Assembly: GCA_029931535.1 (NCBI GenBank)
Contig: JAQPZY010001234.1
Location: 1-64,000 of the forward strand
Direction: 5' to 3'
DNA: 64,000 bases
Origin: Margaritifera margaritifera
Lineage: Eukaryota; Mollusca; Bivalvia; Unionida; Margaritiferidae
Shown piece after piece: positions 24,650-35,073 of this stretch. Numbering within the stretch: the first letter of the stretch is position 1; every line of letters starts with the position of its first letter. The position numbers and the translations under genes are program-made. The notes under the pieces were generated by a model. That model was not told the DNA's origin. It made no database searches and saw only the letters and a program-made list of their open reading frames with translations.

Positions 24650-25080
24650 AGTTTTCCTGATGATCTGCTTATCAGTGTAGAATGCTAATTGTTCTGGTTT
24701 TCCTGATGATCTGCTGATCAGTGTAGAATGCTACTTGTATTCAATAAAAATCATTAATATTTGTTTCTGGTTTTCCTGATGACCTGCTGATCAGTGTAGA
24801 ATGCTACTTGTTCTGGTTTTCCTGATGATCTGCTGATCAGTGTAGAATGCTACTTGTTCTGGTTTTCCTGATGATCTGCTGATCAGTGTAGAATGCTACT
24901 TGTTCTGGTTTTCCTGATGATCTGCTGATCAGTGTAGAATGCTACTTGTTCTGGTTTTCCTGATGATCTGCTGATCAGTGTAGAATGCTACTTGTTCTGG
25001 TTTTCCTGCTGATCAGTGTAGAATGCTACTTGTTCTGGTTTTCCTGATGATCAGTGTAGAATGCTACTTGTATTCAATAA
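24650..25080. repeat. 46-bp tandem repeat, about 9 copies
   Basis: The unit is TTCTGGTTTTCCTGATGATC, then TGCTGATCAGTGTAGAATGC, then TACTTG. It contains the palindrome CTGATCAG. Internal units are nearly identical; the last two are shortened by loss of the GATGATCTG or CTGCTGATCAG part. A TATTCAATAAAAA block follows the second and the last copies, suggesting that a larger composite unit was itself duplicated. Confidence 0.93.
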
Positions 25081-26736
25081 AAAGCAGCATTAATGACTAA
25101 GCAGATAAAATTGTTTATTGAATTAGCAAAAAGCAAGCTAGTGTGATTTGGACGGTTCTGGAATGGTCACTTGCACAACATATTCCAGTCATTTCATTTA
25201 AATGCAACTGTTTTCAGAAAATGTCAAATAACCTATGCTGATTTTTTAACATGTTGTATCTAAGTTAGTATTAAACGCAAGAATACTAGTAATATCGTAG
25301 TTGAATGTATATTCACCGCACTGGATTTCATTAAAAATGTAGAAAAATGAAGCAAATATGTAATGAACTTTATTAATGAATTAAGAGCTTGAATTCAGGA
25401 GTATGAAAATTATTATTCATAATCTGGGACAGAATATTCGAATCAGTGTATGTTGATGATATACTCGTGAATATCCTACGGTAAAGTTATTATGTATAAA
25501 AAATAAAATGCGTCCGGTTATATTAAAGCAAACAAGAATTATTAGATTTTAATTTTTTGTTGTAGGTATTTGCATTGGCCTCGTCAGCTTGGAGTATGTT
25601 CCAGATCAAAAATGGAATATCGACTTTATCACAGATTTTTATTTTATGTGCCACACCAGTAAAAATTCTACTTTTTATTCCTTGATATTATCCCTAGTAG
25701 TTTTACTGAAATGAAATACAGACGTATTGTGAAGTTCAAATGCAAAAATATAAATATCAAGCTGAGTAAATTTTTAAACTTTTGGCAATAAACATAAGAT
25801 TATCTTAAATTAAAGTATTTGCTTTGAAACTTTGCACACGATACTTGCTGTCGTTTGCATATCCAAGATAATGTTTTCATAGCCATTAAGTTTTATTTTA
25901 GAAAAAAAAATATATAACAGGAATCAATACAGTTTCAAAACTAATGTCTTTCAACCAGTTTTTGCGTTTTTAAAATTTCTTAACTCAATTTTGTTTTTAT
26001 TTCTAGAAAAAATCCGATGGAATCAGATGTACTGCCAAAAGCAAAATCCCCCCCCCCCCCCCAACAAAGAAAAGACGTGTATTGTATAATGAGTGCGCTA
26101 TCCATAGTTTGCTATAGATACAAAAAAACAATGTGAGGAACTATTTGGAGAGTAAACTTACATGAAGAATGCTGATGTCATATTTCTATAATAAATGTTT
26201 CGTTTTTTTGTCTTTCGGAATCTATTAAAAAAACAAACTTTCATGATATAAATTTCAATATTTATGAGTATTACTTAATCTTTGCTACATATATGAAAAG
26301 TACCATAATTTTGTTATTAGTTGACCTTAGGTCAAGTCAAAATCGAAACGACAATTACTACTTCCAAATCACATTTTCAAACTTATATAGCATATGACAA
26401 TTAATAAAAAGAGCAATGACAATCTATAACTACTTATATAATTTATATTGTTCGTATGGTAATACGTAAAATAGGGTGTCCATTTAAATTATAACATTTT
26501 CCCCTGATAATTATATATAATGATATGTAACCAAATGTCTCAACTTTCTAACAAACCTTGTATTTAATAACTTAATTAATTTAAAGTTGCTACTATGTAT
26601 ATACAAGTAAATGCACAGTTATTACCCACATTCCTTATAATTTTGAACAATGGACATTTCAAGAAAAAAAAATCATCCCCAATTAGATGCATGTTACTAT
26701 ATCTAAATTATCATAATGATTGTTTACTTTTAGTTG
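25081..26736. other. Unassigned AT-rich sequence
   Basis: No gene or element recognised. A poly(C) tract lies near 26048-26062. Confidence 0.45.
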
Positions 26737-26858
26737 TATATTTGTCTGTTGATTATATATTATGACACGCAACATTGATGTACGAAAACACTGGATGTAT
26801 ATTTGTTTATTGATTATATATTATGACACGCAACATTGATGTAGGAAAACACTGGATG
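26737..26858. repeat. 61-bp tandem duplication
   Basis: Copies at 26737-26797 and 26798-26858 begin TATATTTGT and share ATATTATGACACGCAACATT. Only a few mismatches separate them. Confidence 0.9.
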
Positions 26859-27639
26859 ACAGTTATCCTTTGCTGTATATATCACTTTTCATTCATGGAA
26901 TTGTTTTTGAAAATGTGACTTGCGGGATCGATCGTGAAAGTTTTGTTAATTATGGATTAGAAAAAATTGAATGTTCCGGATAAATGACAAAATTGCAACC
27001 ATAATTGCGTCATGAGGGCAAAACGTTGCTGACTTTTAAGTAGGTGTCAATCTTATTATCGCCTCAGGATTCGACATGGGATAGTTCTAATTGCAGTAAA
27101 CAAATTTTCCAAACGTACAACTAATATTCTGAAAGAAATTCAATTATTGAATAGGTAGGCTAATGTCAAAAGAAACAGAAATGGCGCCTCGTAGGTCTGG
27201 TAATACTTCACCCTGTATATCAAAGTTCAATGCACTTACAAAACGTTTGCAAGATTTCTAGTTTTTAATTGGCGTGTCGCTCATTTGCTTGTGTTTTAAA
27301 CACCGAAGAAGGCACAAAATATACGAATATGCGATAACCTTGACAATATGCAGTTTGTTACACAACAAAGTAGACTTAGTTTGAGCTAGCAATGTATAAT
27401 AAACGCCGTATAGAACCTTTCAATAAGACGTTTGAAACTAATCTTGTCTTAGGTATCCGACAGACCAGACCATGTAATATCACCTTACACTCTAGGCCCA
27501 GACGTTGTTCAAACTGAAGAGAGAAAGAGACTGTCTTTTGTTTATCTTATCTGTCAACTGTTGAGTATTATATGGTAAGCTTGGTGCCTTTGCTGAACTA
27601 TGATAACATAAAATTTAAACGTGGTTCGTGTGTTAGTAA
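26859..27639. other. Unassigned sequence left of the solo LTR
   Basis: No convincing gene or repeat was seen. Confidence 0.4.
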
Positions 27640-27643
27640 GATG

Positions 27644-28522
27644 TGTTACGGAATTATGTATATGGAATCAATAATGTGCCTAAACGTTTGGCCTATGACT
27701 GTACTTTAAAATTGTGTCAAATAGTGAGTCATTTTTAAGTTTGGTTAAGTTGTACTTTAGTCAAATAAACAACATGTTCACTGACCTTTTGTTCAAGGTC
27801 AGAGTAGTTTATCATCCCTTGAGAAAATTTCTACTAAATCGATGCATTTAGTATTGCATTCTGGGTCTAAATATGACACGTGTCCTGTTGTGAAATAGGT
27901 CATTTGCATAGAGTATATAAGATCTTGATATACGAATTATATTCATTCCAATTTTTAAATCCTGTGTTGAAAACATGTTTTTTACGATCAGCCTTTGAAA
28001 TCATCAGATGTTTGGAAATATAGTCGTGCTGTTATCTTGTAGTTCTGTAATATTGTAATGCCGTAATGCTGTAATGCTTTATAAATAATTCGACTAGAAT
28101 TATTTATTGGAACATCCAATGGAGTTACCTGAAGTATTCATCAACCTTTGGATTTATATTTATGACTTTTGGATGCCGATGAACATTCTAAAAGATGATC
28201 TGGATTACATTATCGTTGGTATATCAGGACATTCCAGACCCATTCATTCGGAACAATCTTTCATTCGGAACATTCGTTCATTACGAAGATTCATTAACTT
28301 GGAACATTCATTCATTCGGAACATTTTATAGTTTCTATATATACAGGACTTTTGATTAGGACACTAATAATTATTGGATTATTTAGATTTTAATACACGC
28401 TACTGTAAGTGAATTTTGATTTTCACGTTAATTATTTAGAAATAAATTGTTTGTTGATTTTACAAACATTGTTGGTTTCACTTTCTTTTTGTTACGTTTT
28501 TTCTTACCATAGGGTCGTAACA
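27644..28522 (+). mobile_element. Solo LTR (Ty3/gypsy-type family), 879 bp, TSD GATG
   Basis: The element starts TGTTACGG and ends GTCGTAACA, the short inverted ends expected of an LTR. It is flanked by GATG at 27640-27643 and 28523-28526. A TATA-like GTATATAAG lies at about 27914, and AATAAA at 28441, 82 bases from the 3' end. The last ~130 bases match those of the solo LTR at 50961-51712 and of the 5' LTR at 41538-42195 (shared TTGGTTTCACTTTCTTT and GTCGTAA). There are no internal genes, so it arose by recombination between two LTRs. Orientation is plus. The 74-codon open frame inside is incidental. Confidence 0.88.
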
Positions 28523-28526
28523 GATG

Positions 28527-28867
28527 TATTAGCATGGTTCTTTATGTCACTGCCTGTATATTTGTCTATCTGTGCATGCATGTATGTATTCGTTTTCCTA
28601 AGGTATCCTTTTTTTAAAAAAATTAAAAGTTTCTTTATGTGTCTTATTTATTGACGGTTCACACAGGCATAAAGAAAAACAACTCTTCACGTATCAGGAC
28701 TTTTTCTGTCTTTCCAGTTAATAGAATGCACATTTGCCTATGTGCTAAAACATTCTTTGCAGTACTATTATTTGCTTGCAAGACTGCCCCAAAACACACT
28801 CATGGCAAAGCTGAATCACGGTACTGATGTAATAAAATTTGAAATATCTTTCTCTCATTCTTCATAT
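28527..28867. other. Unassigned sequence
   Basis: No gene recognised. The 62-codon frame at 28639-28827 has no known domain. Confidence 0.4.
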
Positions 28868-29045
28868 TCTTCTTCTTCTTCTTCTTCAAGGCTGAGGTAA
28901 CTTAGTTGGAATAGTGTCGGAAACGTAATCCACGGATCGCTGGTTCGGTGCCCCGCCCAAGCCAGACTGTATAGGCTGCTTCAATGAGTTCTTGGGAAAG
29001 GCACTTAGCTTCGATTGGCATGATATAGTCAAATAAATAAGAATG
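28868..29045 (+). mobile_element. tRNA-derived SINE preceded by (CTT)n
   Basis: After a short CTT run, a head with A-box-like TAACTTAGTTGG (about 28899) and B-box-like GGTTCGGTGCC (about 28943) resembles a tRNA gene and an RNA polymerase III promoter. The body contains TTCTTGGGAAAGGCACTTAG and CTTCGATTGGC, the same kind of central segment as the 23.7 kb SINE (GGCAAGGCATTTTAC with CCAATTGCCTC). The A-rich 3' end is CAAATAAATAAG. I did not find a clear target duplication. Confidence 0.7.
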
Positions 29046-29430
29046 TGAAGTTAAAAACCAAACGACAGCATCTTTTCGTCACTTACTCATTAGTAACCAG
29101 TGTCAAGCCAGCTTTAAATTTTAATCCAGTGAAATCAAGAAAAGAATGCTCTTGTTGTGATTGAATATAATTTTAACAACAGGGCCAGTGAGATGACAGC
29201 AACAAGACATCAAAGGATCCTTGTTGCAAGTAGTTCTGTATACCAGTGAGAAGAAAGTAATACTATTTTGGTATCACGTGACTAATACTTCTAGCTTCAT
29301 GACTCCTCAAACTGAAAACAATTGCCTTGAGGGTGATTGTCATTTATTTACGAGCAGCATGTTTACTGGCCAAAAGGTTCTTCATTGTTTTGTCATGGAT
29401 GTTCTTGATTGCATGACGCTTATTGACCGA
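29046..29430. other. Unassigned sequence left of the MULE
   Basis: No gene is supported. The 88-codon frame beginning at 29221 runs into the transposon end and has no domain. Confidence 0.4.
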
Positions 29431-29630
29431 TTCCAGGACAAAAGCCCCCTAGGAGAAAAGCCACATAGGACAGATTCCCTCTTCTGATAAGGGTAGGACA
29501 AAATCCTCTTGGACAAAAGCCAACTTGTAATAGGAAAAAACCTCTTGATCTTTGATATTTACAGTTTTATGCATTTTCATTGTTCATTTTTATAGAACCG
29601 TTTATGTATTTGATTGAGATTTTATTTATT

Positions 29631-29750
29631 TTAATTATATTTACTATGATGTAGAATGGTCCACCTTGCACCCTTTAATACATTTTTATTTTAATTATAT
29701 TTACTATGATGTACAATGGTCCACCTTGCACCCTTTAGTACATTTTTATA
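29631..29750. repeat. 60-bp tandem duplication
   Basis: Copies at 29631-29690 and 29691-29750 share TTAATTATATTTACTATGAT, then GTCCACCTTGCACCCTTTA. Nearly identical. Confidence 0.9.
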
Positions 29751-30392
29751 GTGAGTAATGTAATGTGTATCTTGTGTAATGACTACGAAACAATTTAATA
29801 AAAGAATTTTATATATTTTTTCTTTTGATGCAATACATGCATATTTTCATAAATATCATACAAAATAATCAAATTTATTGAACCCATCTGTGTATCTCAC
29901 ACTAGACTACAAATCATTACTACACAGAATAATCCAACATGCATAATATACCTAAGAACATTCGTATAATCATTGTAATACCTAATTAAACCCACACAAT
30001 CCTACAACTTAACAGTTTGAATTGCACAGCATACAATGTAATCATGTCGCAATCAAATAAGTATCATTACACTGTTACTTAAGCAGTATAACATAGCCGA
30101 GTCCACGTAACAAGTGTCACGGAATTGTGTATGATTTATATCAATATGTATATGTGATCGAAAATGTACTCGGGTTTCGTTGCCGCGTACAGCGTTACCC
30201 GAGGGTGGTTTATTTTTTTCGGCTCTAGTTATTTCAAAATACTGAGCGCGACTCAACCCATGCTGCATGTGCAAATTGCCTGCAGTGAACACCTAAGTAC
30301 CTAGCTGCGCATATTTGTCACAGCTAGGGTACATATAGAGCAAATTCTCTATAAACAAATTACAATACGATGAGTCTTGTCAGAAAGCTTAC
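29751..30392. other. Unassigned interior of the MULE
   Basis: No recognised coding content. The minus-strand frame 30053-30292 is not similar to any family I know. Confidence 0.35.
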
Positions 30393-30712
30393 CTCTTTAC
30401 GGGAGCAATCTTCAGCTGTAGAGCTGTCTTTGTGTATGGTTTGGTGATGTGGAGTCACAGAACTCTGTGTGGTTTCTTGTGACGTGTACGCTGTGTCTGG
30501 TGACGTTGGCTCGGAAGAGTGTACTGGTGTTCTCGATGAGAGGGTCCAAGGCTTCGCGACCATCGGGTCTGTGTTGAATGAGAAGGCTCTCGAAGGATCC
30601 TTCAACAGACTGGGAGGGGTGGACCATGCTTGGTGGCTCCTTGACCATTGACTAGAGCTGGTGGAACCGGAAATACATCTTGGTCGTCAACTGGACGCCA
30701 CGATAGTTATAT
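30393..30712 (-). pseudogene. Unrecognised coding-like segment ending at a splice-donor-like site
   Basis: GC content is clearly higher than the surroundings. Two minus-strand frames are each open for about 80 codons; one is rich in Ser, Thr and Pro (TPPSLLKDPSRAFSF and SSEPTSPDTAYTSQE), the other contains RPDGREALDPLIENTSTLF. The first frame runs into CGTAAAGAG followed by GTAAGC, a good splice donor, at about 30393. Upstream, a third frame reads WRPVDDQDVFPVPPALVNGQ before a stop. It may be an old second gene or captured exon of the transposon. No function can be assigned. Confidence 0.3.
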
Positions 30713-30900
30713 ATATATATATATTACGTGTTCCATGTTATTGTTATTTTCACTATTGCTATCTGAGCAAAATTTTCATGCATTCACATTTCAATATCGC
30801 TATATGTGTGATAGATTCATAATTTCATGCATTCCCATTTCAATATCGTTATATGAACGATAGATTCATAAATTCATACATATTCCAATATCGCTTGATG
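30704..30900. repeat. (AT)n run and ~49-bp tandem repeat
   Basis: A short AT dinucleotide run (30704-30723) is followed by about 2.5 copies of a 49-bp unit with CATGCATTCMCATTTCAATA at 30777 and 30826, then a degenerate third copy. Further on, short TTGATGAATTGATAAAT repeats reach about 30950. Confidence 0.75.
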
Positions 30901-31289
30901 AAGTGGTAAATTGATGAATTGATAAATCGATGAGTTGATAGATTGATGAATAAATGAGTGTTATATTGATAAGTGCATAAATCACATGCTTTGGTCACCC
31001 TTGGTGCTTAATAAGACCTTGTTTATATTGGGGTGTAGATGATATACTCTTATTTGTTGATTGGTGATAGGACGTTATTCACGTTTGTTTAAAATTCCAT
31101 TCGTTAAAGTCATCTTTGATTTTTCTCGTTGAGTTACTCGTTGTTGATAGTTCCATGTTAGGAACTATATAATTTTCCTTATCATTTTTTGTTATAATGG
31201 TGTCAGATTTTGTTCATTTTTAAATTGCATTTATAAATAAACATCTCATTAACGCAATTGCTTTCGGTGTCTTCACTAATCCAATCCCA

Positions 31290-32815
31290 CCCAGCTTCAT
31301 CCTGTGACAACAAGGTTGGTAGGTCCTTCCTGCAGTGACATAGTCACTACATTGGTTGTTCAGCCGCATCTGCAGGTCTTCAGTGGCACGGCAGACACGT
31401 TTCTATGGTGGTTGCCGAATGGCAACCTGGACAATAGCTGTTCCAGTGAGGGCAAAATCCTTCTGGATGAAGAGTATAGCGGTCCAAATATCAGGATGGC
31501 TGTAGCTAACAAGTTTGTTAAATCCAGAGTTCCAATACTTACAAAAGTTGTTGGTGCAAGCCGATCTATCAAGGGTTGCATTGTGCACATTCCATAGTGC
31601 TGAAGGAAACAGTGGAGGTCTGGGTCTGGTCTCCACGAGCAGCAATGCGAACACATTTATATCCCCCTGTGACATAAGTGGTGTTGAAGTAGTCTAACAG
31701 AGGGATAAGGGCATCTGGAACAATATCACGGAAGTGAGCCATCCCAGCTGGTGCATCCTCAATGGAGAGGAAAGCCCATTGGTCATGCCACAGAAGTGTT
31801 TACTCCTTATCTTTTTTGTAAAGCGGTACGAGACAAAGTTCTTGTATCTTTCTCCAGGTGTTTTGGGTCAGATGATATAAGCAGCCCTTGGACTCAACAT
31901 TTTACTCCTTGGATGGATGCAAAATGGTATTTATAGCATCAATACCAGCTTGGTCGAAGTCTGTGATCACAATGTTGGGCTCGATGTCAAATCTATATGC
32001 GTCACACTGGTTGATGATGGGAGAGATAAGTTCTTCGTATACAGACTGGGTCTTGATGGACAAGTAGGCAGAGACACATGTCCCAGCTGATTCCCCAAGT
32101 GGTGCACGTATGATGTACAACTGCTAAAAGGGTCTGGGGTAGGTTTCATCGGTGCCATTCATGAAGAGTTGGGTTGCACTAGCCAATACTTTAAGAGTTT
32201 CCTTGGTTCAAACAGCACTATCATAGAAGAAGATTCAGTACCGCTGTCATAAAGCAGGAAAGGTTCAGTTTGGGATTCACCAGTAGTGCTGAACTTAGGG
32301 GGAATGACTATGTCTTTGAGGTCCTTTGGGATGGGAGGTAACTTACGTTGGTTGTACCACCTCATGCCAGGCTTGATTGAGTCTATGTTGCCCAGTTCAG
32401 CACGAACCTCTGGGGCCGTATTCCTGAGCCCCGCTGAGAGGGCTTGAGCTAGACGGCCACGGTTGTTGTTGGCCTGGTCCTTGATGTTACAACAACACCA
32501 GCAGCGTGATTGTGAGTTGTCGAGCCAAGGACCTGGGTCTTCTAAAAGCAAATACAGACAAAACAATGCTAGATATATACAAAATAAATTGATAAAATTA
32601 TTTTATTATACTTGGAGTGGTACAAATAAACACAAATTAAACAAAAAAACCTCTAAATTAGTCCTTATGTTGGCACAGCAGCATAGGGTCTTGAGCTGTG
32701 ACACTCCCATCTGACAGCGTACTTGTTTGCTGACTTCTTGGGGTACATGTATCCTTGATAGTCTAGTTTAAATCCACCCTTGTTATTAGTAATGAACTCC
32801 ACGATTGCAAAAGCT
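31290..32815 (-). pseudogene. FLYWCH zinc finger plus MULE transposase, decayed
   Basis: The minus-strand start (about 32815-32690) encodes a FLYWCH-type finger segment (VEFITNNKGGFKLDYQGY, later VRWECHSS). The N-terminal region of the transposase follows at 32560-32160 (RGRLAQALSAGLRNTAPE, LPPIPKDLKDIVIPPKF). The DDE core starts near 32135: the first catalytic position reads FMNGT where FMDGT is normal, so Asp has become Asn, and a stop follows shortly after. The next part (LYIIRAPLGESA, YEELISPIINQC, VITDFDQAGIDAI) keeps the second Asp. Then come LYHLTQNTWRKIQEL and, at about 31600, ALWNVHNATLDRSACTNNF and HPDIWTAILFIQKDFALT. Several stops and frameshifts make it inactive. Family placement rests on motif order known for bivalve MULE proteins. 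Confidence 0.85.
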
Positions 32816-33249
32816 GGAATGGTTTGTGAGCAGATTCCCCATCATTTTATATGGAAATAACTTCAAAATTGTTGTGATTGTTGCATTCTTTAATATATAA
32901 ACAGCTTTTGAAGTGCATGTCATTAAAACAACACCATGTGGTTTCAACAAATGTTTGCTATTGACAGGTGTTATTGGAACAAAATTACTCCCATATAATA
33001 CCTTTTGTCACTTTCACATTCAATTGCAGTTCATTGTGCAGTTCTGATTCATTACACCTTTTTCGCAAACAAAGATAATTACCCACTTCATCTTGGATAA
33101 CTGCAATTGTAAACAGTTAAGTGTTTAAACATTCCTAAGTGTAGAATTATATAATTAAAATATCTATTTTTAGCAATTATATTACTTTGAAACAATTTAT
33201 AAATATTTGCTTATTTTACAATTATTTATTTCAAGAAATGTAAACCGCG

Positions 33250-33300
33250 GTGTGTGTGTGTGTGTATGTGTGTGTGCGTGTGTGTGTGTGTGTGGGGGGC
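33250..33300. repeat. (GT)n microsatellite ending in poly(G)
   Basis: TG dinucleotides with minor interruptions end in GGGGGG, immediately before the right MULE end motif. Confidence 0.9.
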
Positions 33301-33335
33301 TTTTGTCCTACTCCTGAGTAGCTTTTGTCCTAGGT

Positions 33336-33515
33336 TGTATATCATCAAAAAGTTTGATTAAGTTGACATCCAATAAATTCTGTATAACAGGGTGGAAGTC
33401 GATGCACTCTACAAGAGTGTGTTCCGCTGACAGTGGACACTGACAAGGCATGTACGCTGTTCGAGGATCACACTTCAGGAGGTATGCATGGGTCAGGTAT
33501 GTATGTCATAGAACC
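33336..33515 (-). pseudogene. LINE C-terminal remnant at the MULE flank
   Basis: Minus-strand translation reads THAYLLKCDPRTAYMPCQCP and then LSAEHTLVECIDFH, VIQNLLDVNLIKLFDDIQ. The C-x-C, H, C spacing and the LxxLFDDI ending are typical of the C-terminal tail of one mollusc LINE lineage. The frame is intact for about 55 codons. The MULE end begins within a few bases of the last residue, so the transposon cut into this copy. Confidence 0.65.
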
Positions 33516-34255
33516 ACAGTACCACCTCATATCTATAATTAGATCTATGTGAGTGATGACACCTCCAGGCATGAGTTTGCTATTCCGAAACATGTTTGTG
33601 AAGTTTTAATTGGAGGAAACAGTTTGATACCGTTACCATATAAAAACAATTAATTCAATATCATTAGCATTTTTCTACAGTTGCTGCATTAGTAAATTGT
33701 CAAAGATCAGTATGTTCAGGTTCGTGTAGTATTTCAGGAATCTTCTGCTAACATGATTTATGGACTCGTAAAATTCATCACCTGAGATTAAGGTAGGCCT
33801 CGTCCCATTTAATTTCTATTTCTGATGAGCAGATCCGATGGACGGATGTAGGAGTTAGACATAATGACTCTTTCTCCATTCTTTTGACAAAGTCTTAACT
33901 TGTTTGTATTCTGCGACAAGGTACTATTATTCTATTAAAGAATGATATTGAATATCCATAAAAGCACTGCAATTAATGTATGTTTACAGAGTATTATCGA
34001 CTTTTTCGGTTCCTTTTTTTCTTTTGCTACTCTTCTTTTCTTGTTGCTTGATACGAAACCATCGACCTCTTGGACGGTTTATGTAAATTACCAGAATTAT
34101 CACAATGCAGTTCAAATAAGAATTATGAAATATTTCTCTATATAATAGGAAAAAGATAAAACAAGCTGTTTTCAATTCTTGTTTTCTGATTTGAAAATTG
34201 AAGGATTTTGGACAAGCAAACACTCATATGCACTCTCCTCGAAATCTTTATATGT
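33516..34255. other. Unassigned sequence
   Basis: No gene recognised. May include more of the LINE remnant upstream of 33515, but I cannot translate it convincingly. Confidence 0.35.
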
Positions 34256-34745
34256 AATTAGTGGGTAATGCAACATTGCAACATAATGGGTCTGTTTTGG
34301 CCTCGAACAGGAAATCCCATATTAAAAATGTTCATAGGTCTAACATACGTGACCTTGTCCGGTGCATGAGGGAAATTTAACATGGGAATGACACTCATGA
34401 TCCAAACGGGAATTTAACATGAAGATGACACTCTGGCCTCTAAGTGAGTATAACATGGAGATTTAACTTCAGGGAAAAAATGTCATTTGTGGGTGTATGG
34501 AAAATTAGCATTATTATCCTAGAGTGTCGCTCTTTGAAAACAATTATGGGGTCTAACGGGAAGTTAGCATTATGACCCAGCAGTGTCGCCTTTGAAAATC
34601 AAGGGAACACAGAAAACCCTGGATTCTAACGGGAAATCAGCATTATGTCTTCAGAGTGTCGCTTTTTTTTTGGGGGGGGGGGCAGGTCATAGAAATATAC
34701 AAATGTAATGGATCTAACGGGAAATTTAATATTAAAACTACACTT
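34256..34745. repeat. Degenerate repeats with TAACGGGAAATTAGCATTA core
   Basis: The core AACGGGAARTTAGCATTAT, followed by CAGAGTGTCGCT-like sequence, recurs near 34495, 34553, 34622 and 34710 at irregular 60-90 base spacing. A more diverged GGGAATTTAACATG form appears earlier. The core is the same as in both terminal repeats of the 52295-53486 element. A poly(G) tract sits at about 34672-34681. Confidence 0.6.
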
Positions 34746-34812
34746 ACTTATCAATATCCAGTGACCTAATACACATTATCCCTACCTATGCTATCCATTA
34801 CCCCTAGAGTCT

Positions 34813-34927
34813 GTCAAAAAGACAAATGCTTGTAAACATTCTGTTTACAAGTGACCAGAATCTAAAGGACAACTTACCTTCATGGACAAAGTTTAAATAC
34901 ACATCATAGATTAAAATATACATAACA
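34813..34927 (-). mobile_element. Truncated 3' LTR of the LTR retrotransposon
   Basis: On the minus strand a polypurine tract (GAGGGGAGG) ends at about 34928 and is followed by TGTTATGTATATTTTAATCT. This matches the first ~100 bases of the 5' LTR (34826-34926 against 42098-42195). Similarity stops near 34813, so most of this LTR is deleted or replaced. Confidence 0.75.
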
Positions 34928-35073
34928 CCTCCCCTCACAATAAAGCTTTCTTTTACATATTTGTCAAATATGCATATGATACTATAATAATCAAAATTAC
35001 ATAGGAAGATGTCTTATGAATTACTTTCAGCTTATTAAACAAAATATACACAAAATAAAGCAATATGGTACTT

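Larger units (their letters stand above)
29432..33335 (-). mobile_element. FLYWCH/MULE (Mutator-like) DNA transposon
   Basis: The ends carry inverted copies of a GGACAAAAGC motif: left CCAGGACAAAAGCCCCCTAG at 29433, and right, read as the reverse complement, CCTAGGACAAAAGC at 33331-33318 and AGGACAAAAGCCCCCC near 33294. The motif is repeated within each end, as in several Mutator-like families. The transposase lies on the minus strand at 31290-32815. A LINE remnant at the right flank stops at the element edge. I could not identify the 8-9 bp target duplication expected for this superfamily, so the exact ends are approximate. The interior also holds tandem repeats and an unassigned coding-like segment. 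Confidence 0.65.

Noticed and set aside
28899..28953. Functional tRNA gene
   Set aside because: A- and B-box-like sequences are present, but no cloverleaf with acceptor pairing could be drawn; a SINE head explains it better.
31170..31290. LTR/primer-site junction (ATAATGGTGTCAG)
   Set aside because: The motif looks like an LTR-element primer site, but no paired LTR or gag is nearby and it lies within the MULE interior.
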